Positions 26,634 through 36,348 are shown, counted from the stretch's first letter. The stretch is 64,000 bases of DNA from Lachnospiraceae bacterium NK4A179 (GCA_000421045.1 ATWC01000005.1:1-64000), one strand, 5' to 3'. Program-made: numbers and translations. The notes: generated by a model not told the origin, from the sequence alone.

Positions 26634-28445
26634 ATGGAAAAAGAAGAATTTTTAGGACTCTACCGACATTCACTTGCACACATTCTTGCAAAGGCTGTAA
26701 TAGAAATATTCGGTAAAGAGAACGTGCAGTATGCTATAGGACCTCAGATCGCTGACGGGTTCTATTATGATTTCGTTCTTCCCAGGACTGTCACAAACGA
26801 TGATTTCAAGACTATCGAGGATAAGATGCGTGAGATCATTAAGCGCCGTGAGGACTGGAAGCGAGAGGAGATCAGCCGTAACGATGCTCTGGAAATGTTT
26901 AAGGATCAGAAGTTCAAGAAAGAGCTTATCGAGGATCTTCCGGAGGATGAGCTGCTTACAATTTATTATACAGGTGAGGATTTCGTGGATCTCTGCAGGG
27001 GACCTCACGTTGAAAACTCACAGTTCCTTATGAATGCAGCATTCCAGATCAAGTCTGTTTCAGGTTCATACTGGAGAGGCGATGAAAAGAGAGAGCAGCT
27101 TCAGCGTATCTATGTATATGCTTTCCCTGACAAGAAGGAATTAAAAGAGCATCTCGCTATGATCAAAGAGGCTATGGAGCGTGATCACAAGAAGATCGGT
27201 CCTCAGCTCGAACTGTTTATGTTCGATGAGACAGCTCCCGGTATGCCTTACTGGCTTCCCCGTGGATGGAAGATGTACAATGCGCTCATCGATTACTGGA
27301 GAGAGATCCATGAGAGACACGGTTACACAGAGATATCGGCACCGGTGCTTAACAGCAAGCGTCTCTGGGAAACATCAGGTCACTGGGGACATTACAAGAA
27401 GAACATGTTCCTTGTGCCTCCCGCAAAGGATAATCCGGTATCAGACAAGGCATCGGATCTTATCGATATAGAGGATGAGGACAGAATGTTTGCTGCAAAA
27501 CCCATGAACTGTCCTAATGCCATCAAGGTTTATCAGAACAAGCAGAGAAGCTACAAGGATCTGCCTCTTCGCTTCAATGAGCTGGATGTGATCCACAGAA
27601 GAGAAAAGTCCGGCGAGCTTAACGGTCTCCTTCGTGTGCAGGAATTCCGTCAGGATGATTCACACAACCTCATCATGCAGGAGCAGATAGAGCAAGAAAT
27701 CGATGATATCATGGATATCGCAGGAGAGATCTATTCAACATTCGGATTAAGCTATATCGCAGAGCTCTCCACAAGGCCCGATGATTACATGGGTGATATC
27801 AATGACTGGAATGCGGCAGAAGCTTCACTTAAGCGTATCCTCGACAAAAAGTACGGTGAGGGCGGCTATGAGATCAATGAAGGCGACGGTGCATTCTACG
27901 GTCCCAAGATCGACCTTAAGATGAAGGACTGCATAGGCCGTGAGTGGCAGATGGGTACAATACAGCTTGACTATCAGCTTCCGCTCAATTTCGATATGAA
28001 GTATGTTGCGGCTGACAGCTCAATGAAGAGACCTGTTATGGTGCACAGAGCTATATTCGGATCCTTTGAGCGTTTCATCGGTATCCTTATCGAGAACTTC
28101 AAAGGTTCATTCCCGTTTTGGCTTTCTCCTTACCAGGTCGGCATAGTTCCTATCAGAGTAGAGAACAACGAGTACGCACAGGAGATCGTTGATATCTGCA
28201 GAAAGAACAGGATCAGATGTGAAGCTGACTACAGCGACAAGAATATGAAGGACAAGATCAAGACATTCAGAAATTATCATGATCCGTATGTTCTTGTTCT
28301 TGGAAATGCTGAGGCAGAGAACAGGACAGTATCTATCAACATCCGCGGAGGAAAGCAGCTTCGTGATGTTTCCATAGATAAGTTTATCGAGATATGCAAG
28401 ACAATGAATGAAACACATTCGATCGATCTGATAGATACACTGTAA
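26634..28445 (+). CDS. thrS: Threonyl-tRNA synthetase lacking the TGS domain
   Basis: 603 residues from ATG 26634 with AAGGAGG. The frame continues upstream only through the T-box terminator, so that extension is not used. The usual N-terminal TGS domain (about 60 residues) is missing. The protein starts directly at the editing domain with HSLAHIL (HxxxH) and DLCRGPHV. Class II motifs follow: MNCPNAIKVYQ, RFNELDVIHRREKSGELNGLLRVQ (in two pieces), YGPKIDLKMKDCIGREWQ and HRAIFGSFERFIGILIE, then an anticodon domain. Charges tRNA-Thr; controlled by the T-box. Confidence 0.97.
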   Translation: MEKEEFLGLYRHSLAHILAKAVIEIFGKENVQYAIGPQIADGFYYDFVLPRTVTNDDFKTIEDKMREIIKRREDWKREEISRNDALEMFKDQKFKKELIEDLPEDELLTIYYTGEDFVDLCRGPHVENSQFLMNAAFQIKSVSGSYWRGDEKREQLQRIYVYAFPDKKELKEHLAMIKEAMERDHKKIGPQLELFMFDETAPGMPYWLPRGWKMYNALIDYWREIHERHGYTEISAPVLNSKRLWETSGHWGHYKKNMFLVPPAKDNPVSDKASDLIDIEDEDRMFAAKPMNCPNAIKVYQNKQRSYKDLPLRFNELDVIHRREKSGELNGLLRVQEFRQDDSHNLIMQEQIEQEIDDIMDIAGEIYSTFGLSYIAELSTRPDDYMGDINDWNAAEASLKRILDKKYGEGGYEINEGDGAFYGPKIDLKMKDCIGREWQMGTIQLDYQLPLNFDMKYVAADSSMKRPVMVHRAIFGSFERFIGILIENFKGSFPFWLSPYQVGIVPIRVENNEYAQEIVDICRKNRIRCEADYSDKNMKDKIKTFRNYHDPYVLVLGNAEAENRTVSINIRGGKQLRDVSIDKFIEICKTMNETHSIDLIDTL

Positions 28446-28461
28446 AAAAGGTTTCCGTAGA

Positions 28462-29340
28462 ATGAGTTTGATCTGGATACTCCTCACACTGTTTTACGGA
28501 CTTACAAAAGGCGCAAGGGAGCTCGTCAAGAAAAAGGCACTTGAGAAAAGCAGCGTCCCTTGCGTCCTTTTTCTGTACTCGCTTCTGGGGCTTATCTTCC
28601 TTCTGCCCGATGCGGCTTTTTCGCTCACCGGAACCATATGGGGATTGGGGCCCATGCAGTACGCGCTGGTGGCAGTCAAATCTTTTATGATATTCATCGC
28701 ATGGATATGTTCGTTCAGGGCGATAAAGAAGATACCGATAAGTGTATACAGCCTGCTCGATCTGTCGAGAGTGATATTTGCCACACTGCTTGGTGTGATA
28801 GTGCTTCACGAGGTGATGGGACTGAATCAGATATTCGGCCTTATGCTTGTGGCGCTCGGCCTTTTGTTCCTGCGTTTCGGAAAGAAGAAGGCACCGGAAG
28901 AGACCGGTGCGGTATATGTCTTCATGGCACTTGTATCCTGTCTGTTAAATGCTCTTTCCGGGCTTATGGACAAGATACTCACCAATACTGAAGCGCCATA
29001 CTATGTGAGCAGCATGCAGCTTCAGTTCTGGTATATGCTTTTTCTTACGATCTTCTACGGGTTATATCTTGCATTCTCAAAAGAGAAGCTTGGTCTTAAG
29101 GCTGCTTTAAAGAACCGTTGGATCTGGCTGCTCAGTATTATGTTCATACTTGCTGACAGGGCACTTTTTATCGCAAATGAGATACCGGATTCCAAAGTAA
29201 CTGTTATGACTCTTATCAAACAGAGCGGATGCCTGGTTTCGATAGTTGGCGGAAGGCTCTTTTTCAAGGAAAAAAATATAGGTTTCAAGCTCGTCTGTGC
29301 CGGCGTGATCATAGCCGGAATCGTGATAGGCGTGATGTAA
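28462..29340 (+). CDS. DMT/EamA-family transporter
   Basis: 292 residues with about ten hydrophobic helices in two repeats of five, the EamA arrangement; for example LLGVIVLHEVMGLNQIFGLML and FFKEKNIGFKLVCAGVIIAG at the ends of each half. Such proteins export or import metabolites, often amino acids or nucleotide sugars; the substrate is not readable. It starts 16 bp after thrS and probably shares its transcript. Confidence 0.88.
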   Translation: MSLIWILLTLFYGLTKGARELVKKKALEKSSVPCVLFLYSLLGLIFLLPDAAFSLTGTIWGLGPMQYALVAVKSFMIFIAWICSFRAIKKIPISVYSLLDLSRVIFATLLGVIVLHEVMGLNQIFGLMLVALGLLFLRFGKKKAPEETGAVYVFMALVSCLLNALSGLMDKILTNTEAPYYVSSMQLQFWYMLFLTIFYGLYLAFSKEKLGLKAALKNRWIWLLSIMFILADRALFIANEIPDSKVTVMTLIKQSGCLVSIVGGRLFFKEKNIGFKLVCAGVIIAGIVIGVM

Positions 29341-29410
29341 AACTGCTATTGAAAGCTGCATTGAAACCGTAAGCCTGTTGTGGTATAAAGTGTAGCGGGA
29401 GACATGAAAC

Positions 29411-29926
29411 ATGAAGGAAAACATCGTACTTTTTACTACTAAAAATCTTGCTGTGCGCCGTCTTAAATCTGAGGATGCCGAGCTTATCTACAAGTATTCG
29501 AGGCAGGAAAGCCATAAGGAACTGCCCAATGATATCTTCGACAGCGTGGAAGATGCAAGGAGACGCATGGATAATGCTATATCCAATTACAGGATAGAGC
29601 ATCTGCCTCTTTTCTTTGCTGTAGTCTACAAACCGGAGAATACAGTCATTGGTGTGCTTTCTTACAAGAGAATGCCTGATTATAATATCCAGATCAATGT
29701 ATCGATCACGGAAGATTATCAGAACAGGGGACTCGGAACCGAGCTGGTAAAGTCCTCTGCGGAATTTGCAAAGGATCATTTCGGCATTGATACAGTTTAT
29801 GCATGCACACGATCTATAAATGCACCGGCCAGATCAGCACTTGAAAAAGCAGGATTCATGCTGGTTTCCGAAGAGGAACAGAACTGGTTTGGAACGATGC
29901 AGCCGATCTGCAAATATGAGATATAG
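29411..29926 (+). CDS. GNAT-family N-acetyltransferase
   Basis: 171 residues of the RimJ/RimL type: LAVRRLKSEDAELIYKYS near the start, ISITEDYQNRGLGTELVKSS with the acetyl-CoA binding Q/RxxGxG/A motif (about 95-110), and SINAPARSALEKAGFM at the end. The acceptor is unknown and may be a ribosomal protein or small amine. It is separated from the DMT gene by 70 bp and precedes a small gene by 9 bp. Confidence 0.92.
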   Translation: MKENIVLFTTKNLAVRRLKSEDAELIYKYSRQESHKELPNDIFDSVEDARRRMDNAISNYRIEHLPLFFAVVYKPENTVIGVLSYKRMPDYNIQINVSITEDYQNRGLGTELVKSSAEFAKDHFGIDTVYACTRSINAPARSALEKAGFMLVSEEEQNWFGTMQPICKYEI

Positions 29927-29935
29927 AATTTAGTT

Positions 29936-30178
29936 ATGAGACTGATAGATTTTAAAATGGAGAGGCCGGGACTTCTTAAAGCCGGTGATGAAGTCCATAT
30001 AACAGAGGGCACACTGCCTTCGAGCTATTACTATACTATAGATCCTTCTCTGGCTATGTCGGCAAATCTGCTTTTCAGGGAAAGGATAAAGTCAAAGAAT
30101 GGCGTGGTAAGAAGCATTGAAGAAACACCACGCGGATTTTATGTAAAAGTTGAGTTTGATGAAGATGAACCGATCTGA
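29936..30178 (+). CDS. Small conserved-looking protein of unknown function
   Basis: 80 residues, mostly predicted beta strand (LLKAGDEVHITEGTLPSSYYYT; GFYVKVEFDEDEP). No membrane segment or cysteine. The ribosome site is poor (GAATTTAGTT). It sits 9 bp after the GNAT gene and 18 bp before ridA in the same direction, which supports it being a real gene. I do not recognise its family. Confidence 0.65.
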   Translation: MRLIDFKMERPGLLKAGDEVHITEGTLPSSYYYTIDPSLAMSANLLFRERIKSKNGVVRSIEETPRGFYVKVEFDEDEPI

Positions 30179-30196
30179 CAAAAAGGAGGAATTATC

Positions 30197-30571
30197 ATGA
30201 AGGTTGTAAGTACAGACAAGGCACCCGCAGCAATCGGCCCTTATTCACAGGGCATCATAGCAGGAGACATGCTTTATGCATCGGGACAGATCCCCATCAA
30301 TCCTGCAACAGGAGAGGTTGAGGCAGTAGGCATCAGGGATCAGGCTACACAGGCTATAAAGAATGTCGGTGAGATACTTAAGGCAGCAGGAACAGATTTT
30401 GATCATGTTGTAAAGACCACTTGCTTCCTTGCCGATATTGCTGACTTCGCAGCTTTCAATGCTGTATATGCAGAGTATTTCACAAGCAATCCCGCAAGAA
30501 GCTGCGTTGCAGTTAAGGATCTTCCCAAGGGCGTTCTCTGCGAGGTTGAGGTTACAGCATACCTTAAGTGA
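30197..30571 (+). CDS. ridA: RidA family enamine/imine deaminase
   Basis: 124 residues. KAPAAIGPYSQGIIAGDMLYASGQIPINP and the C-terminal FTSNPARSCVAVKDLPKGVLCEVEVTAYLK section, both family hallmarks, include the catalytic Arg (PARS) and Glu (CEVEV). It hydrolyses reactive 2-aminoacrylate made by PLP enzymes such as threonine/serine dehydratases. AAGGAGG ribosome site. Confidence 0.97.
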   Translation: MKVVSTDKAPAAIGPYSQGIIAGDMLYASGQIPINPATGEVEAVGIRDQATQAIKNVGEILKAAGTDFDHVVKTTCFLADIADFAAFNAVYAEYFTSNPARSCVAVKDLPKGVLCEVEVTAYLK

Positions 30572-30603
30572 TCATAAAATAATAATATAAGGGAGTGTTA
30601 CAT

Positions 30604-32139
30604 ATGAACGTTTGTCTTCTTAACGATTCGTTTCCCCCTGTCATAGACGGAGTGGCCAATGTGGTGATGAATTATGCGTCCATCATGACAAGGGATGATC
30701 TGGCTGATGTGATAGTGGGTACTCCCGAATATCCGAATGCGGATTATGACGGATATCCGTACAGAGTAGTGCCTTATCAGAGTTTTGATACTACAGGCAT
30801 TGTGCACGGCTATCGCGCCGGTAATCCGCTTGCCATGAGAGCTATCAGAAAGATGAGCGATTTCGCACCGGATATAATACATACTCATTGTCCGGTAGCT
30901 TCTACCATTATGGCAAGAATACTCAGGAACGAAACGGATGCGCCCATAGTATTCACGTATCACACGAAATTTGATGTGGACATTGCAAGGGCAATGAAAG
31001 GAAAGCTTCTTCAGCATGAGAGTATAAAGGCTCTTGTGAAGAATATCTCTGCATGCGATGAAGTATGGACAGTAAGCCGCGGCGCCGGCGAGAATTTAAG
31101 AAGCCTTGGCTTTGAGGGCGAATATCATGTTGTGAGCAACGGTGTTGATTTTGCCAAAGGCAGGGTAAGTGAAGATGATGTCAGGAAGGTGACTGCAGGC
31201 TTTGATCTGCCTGCGGATCTTCCTGTCTTTTTATTTGTGGGCAGGATGATGGTATATAAAGGCCTTCCCATAATAGTTGATGCTCTCTCTCTCCTTTCCG
31301 ATGCAGGTATAGATTACCGCATGGTCTTTGTAGGTGACGGGGTAGACAGACAGGCCATGGAGGAGAGGATAAAGGAACACGGAATTACGTTAGATACCTT
31401 TGATGAAGATGGCAAGAGAGTTGTGACTGAAGGCAGAGCGGGAAGGATGGGACGCGTGATATTTACCGGTGCCGTTCATGACAGGAATGTCCTGCGTGCC
31501 TGGAATACCAGAGCTGATCTCTTCCTGTTTCCGTCAACATATGATACAAACGGTATAGTCGTCAGGGAGGCCGCAGCATGCGGGCAGGCATCCGTCCTCA
31601 TTAAGGATTCATGCGCTGCCGAAGGTATCACGGATGGCAGGAACGGATTCCTGATAGAAGAAAATGCCGAGTCGATGGCTGCAATGCTTAAGGAACTGGC
31701 AAAGGATAAAGGAAGGATGGCATCAGCAGGGCAGCATGCCATGGATGAGATCTATATATCATGGGAAAGTGCGGTCAATGATGCCGTTGACAGATACGGT
31801 GTGATCATAGAGCGTAAGGAAGAGGAACTCGACAGACGTCAGGCAGAAAGCTTCCATGAAAAGCTTTCTGATAATTTCTATGAACTCGGTGATAGTTTTA
31901 TAAGAAACACTTCACATTTCTTTGAACGTCCGAAGGCAATATATGAAGGCATGGAAGAGAATGTCTACGAGATATTCCATGAAGCGAAGGAACGTACGCG
32001 AGAGAATCTCCATGAGGCAAAGGAACGCACGAAGGAAAACATCCATGAAGCATTTCATGAAGTGAAGGAAAAGACCAAAGAAAATTTCCATGAGATAAAG
32101 ACCGAACTTAAGATGTTGGGAAGTGATAAAAGTGAATAA
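30604..32139 (+). CDS. GT4 glycosyltransferase with 11-residue-repeat tail
   Basis: 511 residues from ATG 30604 (AAGGGAG upstream; the frame's GTG at 30595 overlaps that site). GT-B fold: N-terminal LLNDSFPPVIDGVANVV, HTHCPVAS, then donor-side FVGRMMVYKGLPIIVDAL and FLFPSTYDTNGIVVREAAACG with the EX7E motif. It resembles diacylglycerol glucosyl- or mannosyltransferases. Residues about 425-505 form an amphipathic helix with tandem HEAKERTREN-like units that could lie on the membrane. It overlaps the GH13 gene, and a lipid kinase gene follows, which suggests glycolipid synthesis (inference). Confidence 0.88.
   Translation: MNVCLLNDSFPPVIDGVANVVMNYASIMTRDDLADVIVGTPEYPNADYDGYPYRVVPYQSFDTTGIVHGYRAGNPLAMRAIRKMSDFAPDIIHTHCPVASTIMARILRNETDAPIVFTYHTKFDVDIARAMKGKLLQHESIKALVKNISACDEVWTVSRGAGENLRSLGFEGEYHVVSNGVDFAKGRVSEDDVRKVTAGFDLPADLPVFLFVGRMMVYKGLPIIVDALSLLSDAGIDYRMVFVGDGVDRQAMEERIKEHGITLDTFDEDGKRVVTEGRAGRMGRVIFTGAVHDRNVLRAWNTRADLFLFPSTYDTNGIVVREAAACGQASVLIKDSCAAEGITDGRNGFLIEENAESMAAMLKELAKDKGRMASAGQHAMDEIYISWESAVNDAVDRYGVIIERKEEELDRRQAESFHEKLSDNFYELGDSFIRNTSHFFERPKAIYEGMEENVYEIFHEAKERTRENLHEAKERTKENIHEAFHEVKEKTKENFHEIKTELKMLGSDKSE
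31975..32118 (+). repeat. 11-residue amphipathic repeats in the GT4 C-terminus
   Basis: From residue about 458: FHEAKERTREN, LHEAKERTKEN, IHEA plus FHEVKEKTKEN, then FHEIKTELKML. The 11-residue period matches LEA/apolipoprotein/perilipin-like helices that bind membranes or lipid droplets. Confidence 0.8.
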
Positions 32140-33769
32140 CGAATGGTATAAGAGGATGTCCTTTTACCAGATATGGATCCGTTCATTCAAGGATGGCAAC
32201 GGTGACGGTATAGGAGATCTTAAAGGTGTATATGAAAAACTCGGATATATAAAAAGCCTGGGAGTGGACGGTATCTGGTTTTCACCTATCTACCCTTCTC
32301 CCAAGGCTGATTATGGATATGATATATCCGATTATAAAAATATCGATCCGGAATACGGAACGCTTGATGACTTCAAAAAAGTTTTAAATGAGGCGCACAG
32401 GATTGGCCTTAAGATAATAATGGATCTGGTGGTCAATCACACATCGGATGAGCATCCCTGGTTTAAGGAAAGCAGAAAGAGCAGGAACAATCCGTACAGC
32501 GATTATTATATATGGCGTGACAAGCCTAATAACTGGAACTCTCTTTTTGAAGGCAAGGCATGGGAATATGACAGTGAGCGCGGCCAGTATTATCTCCACA
32601 TATTTGCAAAGAAGCAGCCTGATCTGAACATGGATAATCCAAAGGTCAGGGAAGAAGTGAAGAGCATAATGCGCTTCTGGCTTGATATGGGTGTGGATGG
32701 CTTCAGGGAGGATGTGATCAATTTTATATCCAAGGCAGAGGGGCTGCCCGACGGCCTTCCTTTTGTCCCTGCCGTTAACGGTATGCCGTATTATAAAGAC
32801 GGCCCGCATATTCACGAGTATATGGCGGAGTTCAGAAAAGTGTGCGAGGAGTATGACTGCATCCAGATAGGCGAAGGTCCCATGACGACAGTGTCTTCGG
32901 CACTCAAATATCTGACAGGTGAAAACAAGTCACTCGATATGATGTTCTCCTTTGACCATATGATGGCCGACTGTTTCTATACGGAATACGAACACAGACC
33001 GTTCAAGCTCTACAGATACAAGAAGGCTCTTTCAAAGTGGCAATATGCGCTTGCAGGAAAGGCGTGGAATGCACTGTATATAGAGAACCATGATCATCCG
33101 AGGATAATAAGCCGCTACGGCTCGGAGAAGCTTCGGTATGAGAGCGGATCTGCACTTGCGGTAAGTTTCCTCTTCCTTCAGGGAACACCTTTCATCTATC
33201 AGGGGCAGGAGATAGGCATGAGCAATATAAGACTCCATTCGATAGAGAATTATGCAGATGTTTCCTCGATCAATAATTTCAACAGTTATCATCTTAAGGA
33301 GTCGATAGAAAAGCGTCTTAAGCGCATACATCTCTCGAGCCGTGATTCATCCCGAACTCCCATGCAGTGGACGGCTGATAAATATGCCGGATTCTCCACG
33401 CATGAACCATGGTTCTATGTGAACAGAAATCATGTCTATGTGAATGTGGATGAAGAGGAACACAACGAAAGTTCACTTCTGAATTTTTACAGGAAGTGTC
33501 TGCAGATCAGAAAAAACAGCAAAACGCTTATCTACGGGAAATACAAGGAGTATTTTCCTAAGGATCCTTATATCTATATGTATGAAAGATCGCTTGAAGG
33601 GATGCATTATCTGATAATATGTTCCTTTGCAAAACATACTTTAAAAGTGCGCATTCCGAAGAATCTGGCGGAGGTGAAACTGAAGCTTGTGATCTCTAAT
33701 TATGCGGGATTGCGCCACAGTACCTATTTCGCTCCATATGAAGCAAGGGTATACAGATTCAGGAAATAA
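32132..33769 (+). CDS. GH13 alpha-glucosidase (oligo-1,6-glucosidase-like)
   Basis: 545 residues from the GTG at 32132 (GGGAAG eight bases upstream); GTG 32123 or ATG 32156 are alternatives. YQIWIRSFKDGNGDGIGDLKG is the typical start region, MDLVVNHTSDEHPWF contains conserved region I, DGFREDVINF the nucleophile Asp, IQIGEGPM the acid/base Glu and IENHDHPR the third Asp. It has no signal peptide, so it cleaves imported malto- or isomalto-oligosaccharides or trehalose-like sugars in the cytoplasm. It overlaps the GT4 gene by 8 bp. Confidence 0.93.
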   Translation: MNNEWYKRMSFYQIWIRSFKDGNGDGIGDLKGVYEKLGYIKSLGVDGIWFSPIYPSPKADYGYDISDYKNIDPEYGTLDDFKKVLNEAHRIGLKIIMDLVVNHTSDEHPWFKESRKSRNNPYSDYYIWRDKPNNWNSLFEGKAWEYDSERGQYYLHIFAKKQPDLNMDNPKVREEVKSIMRFWLDMGVDGFREDVINFISKAEGLPDGLPFVPAVNGMPYYKDGPHIHEYMAEFRKVCEEYDCIQIGEGPMTTVSSALKYLTGENKSLDMMFSFDHMMADCFYTEYEHRPFKLYRYKKALSKWQYALAGKAWNALYIENHDHPRIISRYGSEKLRYESGSALAVSFLFLQGTPFIYQGQEIGMSNIRLHSIENYADVSSINNFNSYHLKESIEKRLKRIHLSSRDSSRTPMQWTADKYAGFSTHEPWFYVNRNHVYVNVDEEEHNESSLLNFYRKCLQIRKNSKTLIYGKYKEYFPKDPYIYMYERSLEGMHYLIICSFAKHTLKVRIPKNLAEVKLKLVISNYAGLRHSTYFAPYEARVYRFRK

Positions 33770-33785
33770 AAGGTATAATGTATAC

Positions 33786-34679
33786 ATGCGTATATATAAG
33801 AGACTTCTTTTTATAATCAATCCGAATGCCGGTATGAGGCACAGGGAAAGTCCGCTTACGGAAATAATCATGGCCTTTACAGATCATGGTTATGAAACGC
33901 TTATCTGTTTTACGAGAGTTAAGGGTGACGGAAAAGTCCTGGTCGAGGAGCATGCCGATGATGATATAGATCTGGTGGTATGTATGGGCGGTGACGGTAC
34001 GTTAAATGAAGTCGTAGCCGGCTGCAGAAATATAGGCTGGAACAGACCCATAGGTTATATACCTGCGGGCTCCACAAATGACTTTGCAGCAAGTCTGGGA
34101 ATACCGGGCGATACAGTGCTTGCAGCTTCGAGGATAATGGAATCAGAGGCTAAAGAACTTGACCTCGGATGCTTTAACGGAAGAAGTTTTGTTTATACCG
34201 CATCATGCGGGCTCTTTGCAAGCGCATCATTTGAAACGCCGCAGATGGCGAAGAATCTTCTGGGGCATTTCGCATATATAATCGAGGGTATGCGCGATAT
34301 AAGCAAGTTCACACCTTATGAAATGACGATCACTACAGATGTGGGGACGTTTTCGGGAAACTATGGATTCGTTTCGATCTGCAATACATTTTCGCTTGGC
34401 GGTGTGATGACACTGGACCGCGATATGGTAGATCTGAGCGACGGATATTTTGAACTGCTGCTAATAACGGCACCAAAGGATATAGTTCAGCTTAATACGA
34501 TAACCAAGGCGCTTTTGGAACAGAATTATGATACACCTTTGGTGAAGGTCTATAAGGTGAAGAATGTAAAGATAGAATGCGAGGATGCACCAAACTGGTC
34601 ACTCGATGGTGAATATGAGCAGGGAAGGGAAGTGTGTGAATTCTCAGTCCTTCCGGCAGCACTTCATATGAAATACTGA
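33786..34679 (+). CDS. Diacylglycerol/sphingosine kinase-family lipid kinase
   Basis: 297 residues from ATG 33786; the frame runs back into the GH13 gene, and RLLFIINPNAG at the new start is the correct family N-terminus. VCMGGDGTLNEVVAG is the nucleotide-binding GGDGT motif and GYIPAGSTNDFAASLGIP the second signature. The C-terminal domain has LDGEYEQG-like strand features. It phosphorylates diacylglycerol or another lipid at the inner membrane face, recycling lipid left by lipoteichoic acid synthesis in related bacteria. No strong ribosome site is visible. Confidence 0.9.
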   Translation: MRIYKRLLFIINPNAGMRHRESPLTEIIMAFTDHGYETLICFTRVKGDGKVLVEEHADDDIDLVVCMGGDGTLNEVVAGCRNIGWNRPIGYIPAGSTNDFAASLGIPGDTVLAASRIMESEAKELDLGCFNGRSFVYTASCGLFASASFETPQMAKNLLGHFAYIIEGMRDISKFTPYEMTITTDVGTFSGNYGFVSICNTFSLGGVMTLDRDMVDLSDGYFELLLITAPKDIVQLNTITKALLEQNYDTPLVKVYKVKNVKIECEDAPNWSLDGEYEQGREVCEFSVLPAALHMKY

Positions 34680-34749
34680 AATACAAGGGGTTATCTATTC
34701 AGAAGTGTAAGGTATTAGGGGTTAGCATAAGAAAGAGAGGGTTACGATC

Positions 34750-36348
34750 ATGAAGATCACATTTATCGGGGCTGATCATGAGGTTACCGGAAGCTGTCAT
34801 GTCCTGGAGGCTTGCGGGAAAAAGATCCTGCTTGACTGCGGTATGGAGCAGGGAACCAATGTTTATGAAAATGCCGATCTTCCCTTTGAAGAGGGGATGA
34901 TAGACTATGTGCTTTTGTCGCATGCGCACATAGATCATTCGGGACTGCTGCCTCTTATCTATGCCAGGGGCTTCAGGGGCCAGATCATGGCAACGGATGC
35001 GACGGCAGATCTCTGCAGCATAATGCTCAGAGACTCGGCACACATTCAGATGCAGGAAGCTGAGTGGCGTAACAGAAAGGCTCAGCGTGCATCGGACAAT
35101 GCAAAGGTTGTGCCCTTGTACACCATGGAGGATGCTGACGGTGCCATAAGACACCTCGTGTCATTCCCGTATGACGAGATCGAAGATCTGTGCGAAGGCA
35201 TAAAGTTCCGATTCACCGATGTGGGACATCTCCTTGGTTCAGCGTCGATAGAGATCTGGATAACCGAGAACGGCGTTACAAAGAAGCTTGTTTTTTCCGG
35301 CGATATAGGAAACAAGAAGAGCACTCTGATAAGGGATCCGCAGTATGTGCATGATGCTGACATAGTCATCATGGAATCCACATACGGAAACAGGGTACAT
35401 ACAACGGAGAAGCCTGATTATGTGGGCGAGCTTGCAACTGTCATAAGCGAGACTTTAGGACGAGGCGGAAATGTTGTCATTCCTTCGTTTGCAGTAGGCC
35501 GCACGCAGGAGATGCTATATTATATACGTGAGATAAAGGCTAAGAATCTTGTTTCGAACATCCCGGATTTCCCGGTGTATGTCGACAGCCCGCTTGCGGT
35601 TGAAGCGACTGAAGTGTTCAAGAAAAATATCGAGACCTGCTTCTCGCCTGAGGCTCTTGAACTGGTAGAGCAGGGAATCAATCCGATCACCTTCCCTAAT
35701 CTTCACTTAAGTATCACAAGTGATGAGTCAAAGATGATAAATTTTGATACAGAGCCGAAGGTTATCCTTTCAGCATCGGGCATGTGTGATGCCGGTCGTA
35801 TCAGGCATCACTTAAAGCACAATCTCTGGAGACCCGAAAGTACGGTGCTCTTTGTAGGATATCAGGCAGTAGGCACGCTCGGACGCATACTGGTAGATGG
35901 CAAAAAGGAAGTGAAGCTCTTTGGTGAAGATATTGAAGTAAGAGCTGACGTGAAGGTCCTTGCCGGAATGAGCGGACACGCCGACAGGAACGGCCTGCTG
36001 GAATGGATCAACAATATAGGCGGCAAGCCTGAAAAGGTATTTGTCGTACACGGCGATGATGAATCGGCAAAGGTATTTACCGAGCTCCTTCGCGAAAATT
36101 ATGGTTACGATGCTTATGCACCGTACAGCGGCACAGTTTACAACATGATCACGGGCGAGTTTATATACGAGGCAACTCCTGTTCCTGTAAAGAAGAAGGC
36201 AAAGCGTATGTCCGATGTCTTTGCAAGACTGGTTGCGGCAGGTCAGAGACTGCTTTCCGTTATATACAAAAACGAGGGCCTGACGAACAAGGACATGGCG
36301 AAATTTGCCGATCAGGTGAATTCGCTTTCAGACAAATGGGACAGATAA
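34750..36348 (+). CDS. Metallo-beta-lactamase/beta-CASP RNase-like protein
   Basis: 532 residues. LSHAHIDHSG is the metal-binding HxHxDH motif; TDVGHLLGSASIEI and VFSGDIGN supply further ligands. The beta-CASP insertion and Zn motifs continue with NVVIPSFAVGRTQEM, PKVILSASGMCDAGRI and GMSGHADRNGLLEW. This is the CPSF/YsxX-like group of RNA-processing nucleases rather than RNase J, judged by length and the RIRHHLKHNLW segment. GAGAGGG ribosome site. The MATE gene overlaps its end by 13 bp. Confidence 0.93.
   Translation: MKITFIGADHEVTGSCHVLEACGKKILLDCGMEQGTNVYENADLPFEEGMIDYVLLSHAHIDHSGLLPLIYARGFRGQIMATDATADLCSIMLRDSAHIQMQEAEWRNRKAQRASDNAKVVPLYTMEDADGAIRHLVSFPYDEIEDLCEGIKFRFTDVGHLLGSASIEIWITENGVTKKLVFSGDIGNKKSTLIRDPQYVHDADIVIMESTYGNRVHTTEKPDYVGELATVISETLGRGGNVVIPSFAVGRTQEMLYYIREIKAKNLVSNIPDFPVYVDSPLAVEATEVFKKNIETCFSPEALELVEQGINPITFPNLHLSITSDESKMINFDTEPKVILSASGMCDAGRIRHHLKHNLWRPESTVLFVGYQAVGTLGRILVDGKKEVKLFGEDIEVRADVKVLAGMSGHADRNGLLEWINNIGGKPEKVFVVHGDDESAKVFTELLRENYGYDAYAPYSGTVYNMITGEFIYEATPVPVKKKAKRMSDVFARLVAAGQRLLSVIYKNEGLTNKDMAKFADQVNSLSDKWDR

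Noticed and set aside
33702-33785. Upstream extension of the lipid kinase
   Set aside because: It reads through the GH13 gene end; the INPNAG motif begins only after ATG 33786.
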